Shown one piece after another: positions 17,409-26,094 of a DNA stretch of 36,711 nt (position 1 is its first letter; each line of letters begins with the position of its first letter). Position numbers and translations under genes: made by a program. The stretch is from JAPXSY01 sp034003585 (lineage in GTDB: Bacteria > Verrucomicrobiota > Kiritimatiellia > RFP12 > UBA1067), in assembly GCA_034003585.1 (NCBI GenBank), contig JAVEYH010000020.1:1-36711 (forward strand), written 5' to 3'. A model generated the notes under the pieces. The model did no database searches. It saw nothing but the letters and a program-made list of their open reading frames with translations, and was not told the origin of the DNA.

Positions 17409-18665
17409 ATGAAACCGTTGGCGAAATATTCGATGGGGATCGGTGACCGGTTCGGGTGCCAGGGCGAGGCGCAGCTTGAGGCGTTCAAGCGGTTCCGCGG
17501 GCAATGCGGGATGGAGGTGGTGCCGGTCTGGAACAAATCCAACCGGGAGCACAAGACGATCGGCACCCGGCCGGAGTCGGTGCGCCGGGAGGCGGATGCG
17601 GCGGTGGCGAAAGCGGGATGGACGGCGCCGTATCATGTGGATGCGGATCACATCAGCCTCGCCACGGTCGACGGCTTTATCGCGTCTTCCGATTTTTTTA
17701 CCCTGGATGTGGCGGATTACATGGGGGAGACGACCGATGAGGGGGAGATCTACGGGTTTGTGGCGCGGCACGGGGAGCTGATCGGGTCGCATGCGGTCGA
17801 GGGGCTGGAGGAGCCCGTGACCCTGACCAAGCCGCATTTGGCGGAGATTGTGCGCGGCACGCTGTTTGCGATCCGTCAGGCGGGACGGCTCTACCGGCAC
17901 ATCGCGGAGCTCAAGGGCGCAGAGCCGTTTATCACGGAGATCTCGATGGATGAGACGGCGCAGCCGCAGACCCCCGAGATGCTGCTGGTGATCCTGGCGG
18001 CGGTCGCCGAGGAGCAAATCCCGGCGCAGACGATCGCGCCGAAATTCACCGGACGGTTCAACAAGGGGGTGGATTACGCCGGTGACGCGGCGGTGTTTGG
18101 ACGCGAGTTTGATGCGGATGTGTGTGTCGTGCGGCATGCGGTCGGGCATTTCGGCCTGCCCCGGAATCTGAAACTCAGCATCCATTCCGGCAGCGACAAG
18201 TTCTCGATCTACCCGTATGTGGCGCGGACGCTTCAGGCGCGGGGTGCCGGAGTGCATGTGAAAACGGCGGGCACCACCTGGCTGGAGGAGGTCACGGGGC
18301 TGGCCGTGTCCGGCGGCGGGGGACTGGCGATCGCCAAGGAAATCTACCTGAAAGCCCTGCCGCGCTTTGACGAGTTGTGCGGTCCCTACGCGACGGTGCT
18401 GGACGTCTCCCCGGAACGGCTGCCCGCGCCGGACGAGGTGGCGTCCTGGAACGGCGGACAGTTTGCGGCCGCGCTGCGGAACGTGCCGGGCGGCGTGCAT
18501 TTCAATCCGGACTTCCGCCAGTTCATCCATGTGGCCTACAAGGTGGCCGCTGAATTGGGGGATCGGTACCGGACGGCGGTGGAGGAAAACCGCGAAACCG
18601 TTGCGCGCCATGTCACGGAAAATCTTCTGACGCGGCATCTGAAGCCGATCTTCCGCGGGGAGTGA
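17409..18665 (+). CDS. uxaE: Tagaturonate epimerase family protein (UxaE-like)
   Basis: A 418-residue cytoplasmic protein with no signal peptide; the ATG follows a strong GAGGAGGCGAG site. It resembles the UxaE family, which interconverts D-tagaturonate and D-fructuronate in the pectin/galacturonate pathway of Thermotoga. Supporting features are an early YSMGIGDRFGCQGEAQL segment, a metal-ligand-like YHVDADHISLATVDGF (residues 75-90), a conserved ITEISMDETAQPQTPEMLL segment, GRFNKGVDYAGD, and SIHSGSDKFSIYP near residue 258. The aldolase-like TIM barrel is inferred. The family call is from recognition, not a search. It sits 39 bases ahead of a CHR transporter pair and is divergent from a GH2 enzyme, so it could take uronic acids released by the exported enzymes into central metabolism. 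Confidence 0.72.
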   Translation: MKPLAKYSMGIGDRFGCQGEAQLEAFKRFRGQCGMEVVPVWNKSNREHKTIGTRPESVRREADAAVAKAGWTAPYHVDADHISLATVDGFIASSDFFTLDVADYMGETTDEGEIYGFVARHGELIGSHAVEGLEEPVTLTKPHLAEIVRGTLFAIRQAGRLYRHIAELKGAEPFITEISMDETAQPQTPEMLLVILAAVAEEQIPAQTIAPKFTGRFNKGVDYAGDAAVFGREFDADVCVVRHAVGHFGLPRNLKLSIHSGSDKFSIYPYVARTLQARGAGVHVKTAGTTWLEEVTGLAVSGGGGLAIAKEIYLKALPRFDELCGPYATVLDVSPERLPAPDEVASWNGGQFAAALRNVPGGVHFNPDFRQFIHVAYKVAAELGDRYRTAVEENRETVARHVTENLLTRHLKPIFRGE

Positions 18666-18704
18666 GCGGGACATGACGGCGGCGAGGCCTTTCGGAGGGT
18701 GCGG

Positions 18705-19304
18705 ATGACGGTGAAAACGGATGTCCCGCGGCTCGCGGCGATTTTCGCGAGTTTCGCGCGTGTGGGCGCGCTCCTGTTCGGGGGCGGGTATGCGATGCTC
18801 CCGCTGATCGAGCGGGAGGTGGTGAACCGGCGCGGGTGGTGCCGCTTCGAGGAGATGGCGGATTATTACGCGATGGCCCAACTGGTGCCCGGGGTGATCG
18901 CGGTGAACACGGCGATGCTGATCGGACACCGCCTGCGCGGATTCCGCGGGACGGTGGCGGCGACGCTCGGTGTGGTGTGCGCCCCCTTTTTCGTGATTCT
19001 GGCGTATGCGGTGGCCGTGGACCGGCTGGCGGGCATGCCGTTTCTGGAGCGCGCCATGGCGGGGTTGCGGCCCGCTGTGGCGGGGATGATGCTGGGTGTC
19101 GCGTACACGATGTTCGACCGGACCCGCCGGACGCGGTTGGGGTTGACGGTGTGCCTGGTGACCACGGCGCTGGTCTTGGGGGCCGGAGTGAGCGCGGTGA
19201 CCGTCATTCTGCTGGGCGTGACCGCCGGGCTGATCGGATACGGAGCGCGGAAGGGTGTGCGCGGGCCCGGTGCTGATGCGGAAAACGGCGGGGGGCTGGC
19301 GTGA
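18705..19304 (+). CDS. chrA: CHR-family (chromate transporter-like) membrane protein, first half
   Basis: A 199-residue membrane protein with about five or six hydrophobic segments. The ATG at 18705 has GGAGGG at 18694-18699; an in-frame GTG at 18699 overlaps that site and is less likely. It carries the CHR domain signatures LFGGGYAMLPLIEREVV and AQLVPGVIAVNTAMLIG. The family transports chromate by analogy with sulfate, but short CHR pairs are widespread in bacteria with no chromate exposure, and their physiological substrate is often unknown. The stop overlaps the GTG start of the second half by four bases, so the two subunits are translationally coupled and likely form a heterodimer. Confidence 0.85.
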   Translation: MTVKTDVPRLAAIFASFARVGALLFGGGYAMLPLIEREVVNRRGWCRFEEMADYYAMAQLVPGVIAVNTAMLIGHRLRGFRGTVAATLGVVCAPFFVILAYAVAVDRLAGMPFLERAMAGLRPAVAGMMLGVAYTMFDRTRRTRLGLTVCLVTTALVLGAGVSAVTVILLGVTAGLIGYGARKGVRGPGADAENGGGLA

Positions 19305-19885
19305 ACCTGCTGCTCAAACTCGCCTCGGTGTTTTGTAAAATCGGCCTGCTGACCGTGGGGGGCGGGCTGGCGATGATCCCGATCATCCAGCAGGAGATGG
19401 TCGGTCGGGGGTGGCTGAGCAATCGCCAGTTTCTGGACATTCTCGGCATCGCGCAGATGACACCCGGTCCCATGTCGGTCAACACGGCCACGTTTGTCGG
19501 GTATCGTGTGGTGGGCGCCGAATATCCGGGCGCGGTCTGGCTGGCGGTGGCCGGAGCAATGGTCGGCACGTTGGCGGTGTGCGCCCCTTCGCTGCTCTGC
19601 ATCAATCTGCTCGGAGCCTTCTGGATGCGGAACAAGGAGCACCCGTGCCTCGTGAGTGTCTTCACCTTCCTGCGCCCGCTGGTGACCGGTCTGGTGATCC
19701 ACGCCGCCCTGCTGCTGGGGGTGAACTGCCTCTGGGCTGATCCGGTCCGAGAATGGCTGTCTCAGGCACCGGACGCCCGCGCCGGCGCACTGCTTGCCGC
19801 GGCGTTTCTACTGACCGCCTTCACCCGCGTCTCGCCGGTTGTGATTCTGCTGGGCGGGACCGCCGTCGGGCTCCTGATTTTCTGA
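19301..19885 (+). CDS. chrA: CHR-family (chromate transporter-like) membrane protein, second half
   Basis: A 194-residue membrane protein starting at GTG within the GTGA overlap with the previous gene. It contains the second CHR signature set: LLTVGGGLAMIPIIQQEMV near residue 15 and AQMTPGPMSVNTATFVGY near 50, followed by hydrophobic segments to the C-terminus. With its partner it corresponds to the two halves of a full-length ChrA. Its last 78 bases overlap, tail to tail, the end of the radical SAM gene on the other strand, so transcripts of the two runs are partly antisense to each other. The transported anion is unknown. Confidence 0.85.
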   Translation: MNLLLKLASVFCKIGLLTVGGGLAMIPIIQQEMVGRGWLSNRQFLDILGIAQMTPGPMSVNTATFVGYRVVGAEYPGAVWLAVAGAMVGTLAVCAPSLLCINLLGAFWMRNKEHPCLVSVFTFLRPLVTGLVIHAALLLGVNCLWADPVREWLSQAPDARAGALLAAAFLLTAFTRVSPVVILLGGTAVGLLIF

Positions 19886-20806
19886 CACCGGGGGGCCGGC
19901 GAAGACCGTGCCGCGGGTCTCAAACAGGCGGAGGACGCGCTGCGCGGCCAGCGGGGCCAAGCGCGCGCGCATCTCTTCTTCCGTCAAAGCGAAGGTCGCG
20001 GCCAGGGATTTCAGCGAGACCGGATGGCGGCTGACCAGGGACGCGACCGCGTCGGCGGTCAAGGCCACGGGGGCGGTGGCCGGCTCGGCGCCGCTGATCA
20101 GGGTGTCGGGTCCGAACAGCGGCGCGAGCGCGCGCAGGCGGTCCTGCGGGCAGGCGGTGACGCCGGTGTCGGCCGGCGGACGGACCGCGGTGTTGAGCGT
20201 CAGGCTGTCCGGGGCGAACTGCCGGGCGAGGGCGGCGATCCGCTGCGCCTGTTCGGGGGCGTCGTTCACCCCGGGAATGAGGAAAACCTCGAGATCGATC
20301 CGTCCGCCGAACTCCTGGCGGAACGCCCGGTACCCGTTGAGAATCGTTTCGAACCGGAGGGACGGGTGCGGTCGCGTGACCTGTTCGAAGGAAGCCTGGT
20401 CCCACGCGTGCAGGGAGAGTTTGACCACATCCGCCCGCGCCGCCTCGCGCCGGACCTCCGGCAGCCCGAACAGCGTGCCGTTGGAGAGCAGCAAAGAGCG
20501 GCAGGGGGTCTCGTCGCGCGCGAAACGCAACAGATCGCCGAACCCGCGGTGCAGGGTGGGTTCGCCCGAACCGCTGGCGGTGATGAACGCCGCGGTCTGT
20601 CCCGAGGCCAGCCAGGCGCGCAACTCCCCGAGCACCGCGCCGAGGGGCGGGGATGCGGTGCGGGTCACCGTGGTTGTGGGGGTGGGCCCGAGTTGGCAGA
20701 ACCGGCAGTTGAGGGTGCAGGTCTTGGGCACGGCCAGGTCCACGCCCAGCGAGCGGCCATACCGCCGGGAGGTGACCGGTCCGAAGAGATAACGGAAAGA
20801 AGGCAT
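19808..20806 (-). CDS. Radical SAM protein (COG0731-like Fe-S oxidoreductase)
   Basis: A 332-residue protein from the ATG at 20806; a start ten codons earlier is possible but would run into the end of ktrA. The N-terminus RYLFGPVTSRRYGRSLGVDL followed by the 4Fe-4S motif CTLNCRFCQLG (CX3CX2C) is typical of the COG0731 group of radical SAM enzymes. ITASGSGEPTLHRGF gives the GEPT SAM-binding segment. The C-terminal ~100 residues look like a small helical or winged-helix domain (SLKSLAATFALTEEEMRARLAPL). The reaction is unknown. It is the last gene in the minus-strand run and its 3' end overlaps the CHR gene by 78 bases. Confidence 0.82.
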   Translation of the reverse strand: MPSFRYLFGPVTSRRYGRSLGVDLAVPKTCTLNCRFCQLGPTPTTTVTRTASPPLGAVLGELRAWLASGQTAAFITASGSGEPTLHRGFGDLLRFARDETPCRSLLLSNGTLFGLPEVRREAARADVVKLSLHAWDQASFEQVTRPHPSLRFETILNGYRAFRQEFGGRIDLEVFLIPGVNDAPEQAQRIAALARQFAPDSLTLNTAVRPPADTGVTACPQDRLRALAPLFGPDTLISGAEPATAPVALTADAVASLVSRHPVSLKSLAATFALTEEEMRARLAPLAAQRVLRLFETRGTVFAGPPVSENQEPDGGPAQQNHNRRDAGEGGQ

Positions 20807-20832
20807 GTCAGCATCCCCAAAGCGTCTCCATG

Positions 20833-21492
20833 TCATGCCAGAGCGGCAATGCGTTTGGCCTCGCCGAAAATCAGCAGTTTGTCGGTCGGCAGGATCACCT
20901 CATCCGCAGCCGGGATGATGGCAATCCGCGGCTTGGCGGGGTCTTCCGCCTGACGCCGGACGCAGAGAACGGTCACGCCGAATTTTTTGCGCACAGCGGC
21001 TTGGGCGAGCGTCTTGTTTTGCAGGGCTTCCGGCACATCGATCTCCGCGAGACTGAACCCGTCGGAAACCTCGAAAAGATCGATGGGCGCTTTCGACAAC
21101 AGGAACCGGCCGAGGCGGCGCGAGGAATCGCGGTTCGGGTCGATCACCATGTCGGCGCCGACGCGCCGCAGGATCGTGCCGTGCTGCACGGAATTGGCGC
21201 GGGCGACGACAGTCGGCACACCAAGTTCCTTGCTGTTCACCGTGGCCAGGATGCTGCCTTCCAGATTGCTGCCGATCGCCACGACAATCACGTCGCAGTG
21301 CTGGAATCCCGCATCCTGCAATGTCCGCGCCTGCGTGGCGTCCCCGGCGACGGACCGGGTAACGAATTCCGCGAAATGCTGAACGCGGTCCGTGCTGTGA
21401 TCCAGCAGGAGGATTTCGGTTCCGCTGGCGGCGAGATGCTCGATGAGCGCGGAACCGAACCGTCCCGCTCCGATGATCCCGATGCGTTTCAT
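20833..21492 (-). CDS. ktrA: KtrA-type potassium uptake regulatory subunit (RCK domain)
   Basis: A 219-residue cytoplasmic protein. The N-terminus MKRIGIIGAGRFGSALIEHL is a Rossmann GxGxxG nucleotide-binding motif of an RCK_N domain, followed by LLDHSTDRV (acidic end of beta-2) and CDVIVVAIGSNLEGSI. Residues about 135-219 form the RCK_C domain. It should gate the KtrB channel encoded upstream in the same run by binding NAD(H)/ATP/ADP. Unusually, a metabolic gene (MetY-like) lies between the two subunit genes. Length is normal for KtrA. Confidence 0.88.
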   Translation of the reverse strand: MKRIGIIGAGRFGSALIEHLAASGTEILLLDHSTDRVQHFAEFVTRSVAGDATQARTLQDAGFQHCDVIVVAIGSNLEGSILATVNSKELGVPTVVARANSVQHGTILRRVGADMVIDPNRDSSRRLGRFLLSKAPIDLFEVSDGFSLAEIDVPEALQNKTLAQAAVRKKFGVTVLCVRRQAEDPAKPRIAIIPAADEVILPTDKLLIFGEAKRIAALA

Positions 21493-21538
21493 GTTTTGTG
21501 GGGTTCCCTTCCGGACGCGGCACCGGCATGCCGCGTCT

Positions 21539-22813
21539 TCAGCAGGTTGTCAGGGCCTGATCGAGATCCGCGATGAGGTCATCCGGGTGTTCGATGCCGA
21601 CCGAGAGCCGGACCAGTTCCGGGCGGATGCCCGCGGCGGCCAGTTGCGCGTCCGTGAGTTGACGATGGGTGGTGCTGGCGGGGTGCAGCACGCTTGTCCG
21701 CGCGTCGGCGACATGCACGACGATGGCGGCGAGTTTCAGGCTGTCCATGAAACGGACCGCGGCTTCGCGACCCCCGCGGAGCCCGAAGGTGATGACGCCG
21801 CCTGCGCCGCGGGGCAGGTAGGTCTTGACCCGCGCGGCGTCCGCCGGCGAGGCCAGGCCGGGATAGTTGACCCACGACACGGCGGAATGGCGCGACAGGA
21901 AGGCGGCCACGGCTTCGGCGTTGCGGCAGTGACGTTCCATCCGCAGATGCAGGGTCTCCATGCCGAGATTCAGCAGAAACGCGTTCATCGGTGACGGCGC
22001 GCTGCCGAGGTCGCGCATCAGTTGGACGCGGGCCTTGGCGATGAAAGCCGCGGGACCGAAGGCTTCCGTATACACCAGCCCGTGATAGGAGGGGTCCGGT
22101 TCGGTCAGCCCCGGGAACCGGCCGCTGGCCTTCCAGTCGAAGCGGCCGCTGTCCACGATCATGCCCCCCAGCGCGACGGCATGGCCGTCGAGGTATTTGG
22201 AGGTGGAGTAAGTCACGATGTCCGCGCCGAAATCGATGGGCCGGCAGAGCACCGGGGTGGGGAAAGTGTTGTCCACGATCAGCGGGATGCCGTTGGCGTG
22301 CGCGAACCGCGCGAACGCGCGGATGTCCAGCACCGTGAGCGCGGGGTTCGCAAGGGTCTCCCCGAACACCGCGCGGGTGTTGGGGCGGAGTGCCGTTTGC
22401 AGTTCTTCCCCGGATGCCGCCGGATTGACGAAGGTCACGTCGATCCCGAGTTTCTTGAGCGTGACGCCGAACAGGTTGGTGGTGCCGCCGTAGAGCGCGG
22501 ACGAGGCGATGAAGTGATCGCCGCTGTTGCAGAGATTCAGGATCGCGATCAGCGCGGCGGCCTGCCCCGAGGAGGTCATGAGGGCGCCGGCCCCGCCGTC
22601 AAGGGCCGCGACTTTTTTCTCCACGGCCTCGGTGGTGGGGTTGCTCAGGCGCGTGTAGAAATGGCCCGGGCATTTGAGGTCGAACAGATCGCCAACCTGC
22701 TCGCTGCTCTCATAGCGGAACGTGGTGCTCTGAAAGATCGGCAGGACGCGCGGTTCGCCGTTTTTCGGTTGCCAGCCCTCCTGTACGCAAAGGGTGTCGG
22801 GGTGTCGGTTCAT
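21539..22813 (-). CDS. metY: O-acetylhomoserine sulfhydrylase-like PLP enzyme (MetY family), copy 1
   Basis: A 424-residue cytoplasmic enzyme of the Cys/Met-metabolism PLP family, with AAGGAG upstream of the ATG. Family marks are YTRLSNPTTEAVEKKVAALDGG, SSGQAAALIAILNL, YGGTTNLF, the Asp of LIVDNTFPTPVL, and the PLP lysine in TYSTSKYLDGHAVALGG. The late PGLTEPDPSYHG and SVGIEHPDDLIADLDQAL are typical of O-acetylhomoserine aminocarboxypropyltransferases, which make homocysteine from O-acetylhomoserine and sulfide. A methionine gamma-lyase-like role is possible. It lies between ktrB and ktrA (gaps of 45 and 46 bases). A paralogue lies at 27246-28571. Confidence 0.85.
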   Translation of the reverse strand: MNRHPDTLCVQEGWQPKNGEPRVLPIFQSTTFRYESSEQVGDLFDLKCPGHFYTRLSNPTTEAVEKKVAALDGGAGALMTSSGQAAALIAILNLCNSGDHFIASSALYGGTTNLFGVTLKKLGIDVTFVNPAASGEELQTALRPNTRAVFGETLANPALTVLDIRAFARFAHANGIPLIVDNTFPTPVLCRPIDFGADIVTYSTSKYLDGHAVALGGMIVDSGRFDWKASGRFPGLTEPDPSYHGLVYTEAFGPAAFIAKARVQLMRDLGSAPSPMNAFLLNLGMETLHLRMERHCRNAEAVAAFLSRHSAVSWVNYPGLASPADAARVKTYLPRGAGGVITFGLRGGREAAVRFMDSLKLAAIVVHVADARTSVLHPASTTHRQLTDAQLAAAGIRPELVRLSVGIEHPDDLIADLDQALTTC

Positions 22814-22858
22814 CGCATCTCCTTGTCGCCGCGGTGCCGCAGGGGCCCGGCGGGCGCG

Positions 22859-24253
22859 TCAGCCCACCACGAGATCTTCCGTCGGGTACCGGATGAGCGG
22901 TTCCCGGTCCCGGGTGCCGATCAGATGGGCCAGGGTCAGGGGGCCGAGGCGTCCGGCAACCATGCAGAAAATCATAACACAGCGGCCCGCCGCGGACAAG
23001 GAGGGCGTGCGGTCGATCGAGAGCCCGACGGTCGCGGATGCCGAGACCGTCTCGAAAAAAAGGGCCGAGGCGTCACCCGGCCGGAGCGGCATTTCCGTCC
23101 AGAGCAACAGGCCGTAGGCGGTGAGGATCAGCGTGCCGAACAGGGTGATGATCACCAGGGATTCGCGGACAACGGCGTGCGGCAGGGTACGGCCGAACAG
23201 GACGGTTTCGCGATGTCCCTGGCACAGGGAAACCACCGTCGCGATCAGGACGGCGAGCGTGGTGGTTTTCACTCCGCCCGCCGCGGAACCGGGCGAGCCT
23301 CCGACCAGCATCAGCAGGATGGTGAGAAAACGGGTGTGCTCATGGATTTGTCCCATCGGCACGATGTTGAAACCTGCGGTACGGGGGGTGATGCTCTGAA
23401 AGAGCGCGCAGACCCATCGGGTGCCGGCCGGCAGTCCCGCCAGCGTGTTGGCGCGCTCTTGGATCAGGAAAAACAGCGTGCCCGCAACGATCAGAACGGC
23501 GGTGGCGGTCAGCACGGTCCGCGTGTGCAGGGTGAGGCGCCCCCGCGTCTTCAGGTTCCGGCGCCAGAACCGGAGGGAGACGAAGTTGAAGAGGACGAGG
23601 AATCCGATGCCGCCCGCGAGGATCAGGATCCCGATGACCGCCACATAGACCGGGTCGGAGCGGAACCCGGTCAGGCTGTCGCCGTGCAGCGAGAATCCGG
23701 CGTTGCAGAAGGCGCTCACGGCATGGAAAAACGCATCGAACAACCGCGGGGAGATGTTGTGCGGCAGGGTTCCGACGGAGGCGGGGTTTCCGGGGCGGGA
23801 CCACAAGACCAGCGTCCCCAGGCCTTCGAAAAAGAGCGTGAAGCCCAAGGTCCAGAGGACAAGGGAACGAAGTCCGCGCACGCTTTCGACGCCGTACACG
23901 TCCATGACGGCAAATTCGTTCCGGACACTGAGACGCTGGCCGAGCAGAACGAGCATGAAAGTGCCGAACACCGTGATGCCGAGCCCGCCGAGCTGGATCA
24001 GCGCGAGTACGGTGAGTTGGCCGAGGGGGGATAGTCTTGTCCCGATGTCGATCACGGAAAGACCGGTGACGCAGGTCGCGCTGGTGGCCGTGAAGAGGGC
24101 CGTGAGCGTGGACAGGGCCGTCCCGTCACGGGTGGCGGCAGGCAGGCAGAGAATCAGCGTGCCCAGGAGGATCGCCGCGCCGAATCCCAACGCCATGATT
24201 CGCGGAGGGGTCAGACGCGGGGACAGGCTTGCGGGTACGGTCGGGATTCGCAT
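22859..24253 (-). CDS. ktrB: KtrB-type potassium uptake channel subunit
   Basis: A 464-residue inner-membrane protein of the TrkH/KtrB superfamily. Four pore-loop repeats are visible with their filter glycines: TSATCVTGLS, VSAFCNAGFSLHG, ITPRTAGFN and VSASATVGLS. Transmembrane segments surround each repeat (for example GFGAAILLGTLILCL and VAVIGILILAGGIGFLVLF). It should form a Na+- or proton-coupled K+ uptake system with the KtrA subunit encoded two genes downstream. No clear Shine-Dalgarno precedes the ATG; it starts 15 bases after the ABC-F stop and may be translated by coupling. Confidence 0.9.
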   Translation of the reverse strand: MRIPTVPASLSPRLTPPRIMALGFGAAILLGTLILCLPAATRDGTALSTLTALFTATSATCVTGLSVIDIGTRLSPLGQLTVLALIQLGGLGITVFGTFMLVLLGQRLSVRNEFAVMDVYGVESVRGLRSLVLWTLGFTLFFEGLGTLVLWSRPGNPASVGTLPHNISPRLFDAFFHAVSAFCNAGFSLHGDSLTGFRSDPVYVAVIGILILAGGIGFLVLFNFVSLRFWRRNLKTRGRLTLHTRTVLTATAVLIVAGTLFFLIQERANTLAGLPAGTRWVCALFQSITPRTAGFNIVPMGQIHEHTRFLTILLMLVGGSPGSAAGGVKTTTLAVLIATVVSLCQGHRETVLFGRTLPHAVVRESLVIITLFGTLILTAYGLLLWTEMPLRPGDASALFFETVSASATVGLSIDRTPSLSAAGRCVMIFCMVAGRLGPLTLAHLIGTRDREPLIRYPTEDLVVG

Positions 24254-24268
24254 GACGCGGTCACTATT

Positions 24269-26080
24269 TCATTTTTCCAGCCGTTCGGCAAGCGCTTCGA
24301 GTTCCGCCCACCGCTCGAATGCGGCTTCGAGTTCAGCCTCGGCCTGCGCGAGGCGGCGGGTGGCCTCACGGGTCGCGTCCGGCTCCTGCCGGTAATGTTT
24401 CGGGTCGCTCAGGGCGTGGTGCAGCGAGGCGATCTCGGTTTCCAGCGACTCGATCCGTTGGGGAAGCGTCTGCCGCTCGCGCTGCTGTTTGAAGGTGAGG
24501 CGCTCGCGCCGGCGTTCCGAAGGCGGGGTGCGCGCAGGGAGCGCGTCCGGCGCATCGTCCGCGTCCGCAGCGGGCAGGGCTGTCGGCTCGGGTCGTTGGC
24601 GCAGCCAGTCGGAGTATCCGCCGGGATAGAGTTCGATCCTGCCGCTCCCGTCCAGCACGAACGTGCCGGTGACCACATTGTCGAGGAAGGTCCGGTCGTG
24701 GCTGACCAGCAGCAGGGTTCCGGCATAATTCAGCAATTGCTCCTCCAGAAGCTCCAGCGTCTCCAGGTCCAGGTCGTTGGTCGGCTCATCCATGATCAGC
24801 AGGTTGCCGGGCTGCAGAAAAAGTTTGGCCAGCAGCAGCCGGGCGCGCTCTCCGCCGGAGAGCGCCCGCACGGGGGTCCGCGCCCGGTCCGGGGTGAAGA
24901 GAAAATCACCGAGATAGCCGAACACGTGTTTGCGCACGCCGCCGACCGTCACCTCCTCGCGGTCTTCCGCCAGGTTTTGCTGGACGGTCCGGTCGAGATC
25001 GAGGGCGGCGCGGAGCTGGTCGAACAGGGCGATCTCCACCCGCGCGCCGGGTTGCACGCTGCCCGAATCCGGGGTGAGGCGGCCGCACAGCAGGTTGAGC
25101 AGGGTGGTCTTGCCCGACCCGTTGGGGCCGATGATGCCGATCCGCTCGCCGCGGAGGATCTTGGCGGAAAACCCGCGGACCACGGGCGCCCCTCCGGGAT
25201 AGGCGAAGGAGACGTCCGAGACCTTGAGCACCTGTTCGCCGGAAGAGGTCTCCAGATCAAGCTGGAACCGGCTGACGCCCGGGGCGGTGCGGCGCTGGCG
25301 GAAGGTCTCGCGCAACTGGAGCAGCGCGGCCACGCGGCCCTCGTTGCGGGTCGTGCGGGCCTTGACCCCGCGCCGGAGCCAGGCCTCTTCCTGTTCGAGT
25401 TTACGCGTCTGGCGCGACCAGTACACGGCCTCGTCGTCGAGCAGCTCCCGTTTGCGCCGCAGGAAGGTGTCGTAATCGCAATCCCATCCCGCCAGCCGGC
25501 CGCGGTCGAGATCCAGCACCCGCGTGGCGACGCGTTTCAGGAAGGCGCGGTCATGCGTCACGAACAGGCAGGCGCAGGGACTGCGCCGCAAGAAGGTTTC
25601 CATCCACTCGATCGCGTCGATGTCGAGATGGTTGGTCGGTTCGTCGAGCAGCAGCAGGTGCGGCTCCGCGGCGAGCGCGCGCGCGAGCAGCGCGCGCCGC
25701 CGCAAGCCGCCCGAGAGCGTGTTGAAACGCGCCGCGCCGTCCAGCCCCAGTTGGGAAAGGTACCGCGCCGCGCCGGGATGGTGGGTGTGGCAAGCCCCGC
25801 TGCCGACGATTCCCGCCCCGGCGATCTCGGCCACCGTGCCGCACAGATCGCCCGGCACATCCTGGGAAAGGTAGGCCACCCGCAGGCCGGGCTGGCGGAT
25901 CACCTCCCCGGTGTCCGGGGTGAGGAGGCCCGCGATCAGCTTCAGCAGGGTCGATTTGCCTTCGCCGTTGCGGCCCGTGACGCAGGCGCGGTCACCCGGC
26001 TCGATGCTGAGGCTGACCTGGTCCAATACGGCCGGGCCGCCGTATTGGACGCTCGCCTTTCTGAGGGAAAAAAGGGCCAT
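24269..26080 (-). CDS. uup: ABC-F ATPase, Uup-like
   Basis: A 603-residue soluble protein with two ABC ATPase domains and no membrane segments. Domain 1 has Walker A GRNGEGKST (about residue 36), signature LSGGLRRRALLARAL and Walker B LLLLDEPTNHLD. Domain 2 has GPNGSGKTT, LSGGERARLLLAK and LLIMDEPTNDLD. The last 80 residues form a charged coiled coil (LPQRIESLETEIASLHHAL onward) characteristic of Uup, which binds DNA branch structures or ribosomes. It acts in translation or genome maintenance, not transport. The gene is 14 bases after the ureohydrolase and 15 before ktrB, within one run. Confidence 0.88.
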   Translation of the reverse strand: MALFSLRKASVQYGGPAVLDQVSLSIEPGDRACVTGRNGEGKSTLLKLIAGLLTPDTGEVIRQPGLRVAYLSQDVPGDLCGTVAEIAGAGIVGSGACHTHHPGAARYLSQLGLDGAARFNTLSGGLRRRALLARALAAEPHLLLLDEPTNHLDIDAIEWMETFLRRSPCACLFVTHDRAFLKRVATRVLDLDRGRLAGWDCDYDTFLRRKRELLDDEAVYWSRQTRKLEQEEAWLRRGVKARTTRNEGRVAALLQLRETFRQRRTAPGVSRFQLDLETSSGEQVLKVSDVSFAYPGGAPVVRGFSAKILRGERIGIIGPNGSGKTTLLNLLCGRLTPDSGSVQPGARVEIALFDQLRAALDLDRTVQQNLAEDREEVTVGGVRKHVFGYLGDFLFTPDRARTPVRALSGGERARLLLAKLFLQPGNLLIMDEPTNDLDLETLELLEEQLLNYAGTLLLVSHDRTFLDNVVTGTFVLDGSGRIELYPGGYSDWLRQRPEPTALPAADADDAPDALPARTPPSERRRERLTFKQQRERQTLPQRIESLETEIASLHHALSDPKHYRQEPDATREATRRLAQAEAELEAAFERWAELEALAERLEK

Positions 26081-26094
26081 GACGGATTCCGGGG

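Noticed and set aside
18705..19885. Chromate resistance locus
   Set aside because: Only the CHR transporter pair is present; no chrB, chrC or metal regulator, so chromate as substrate is not supported.
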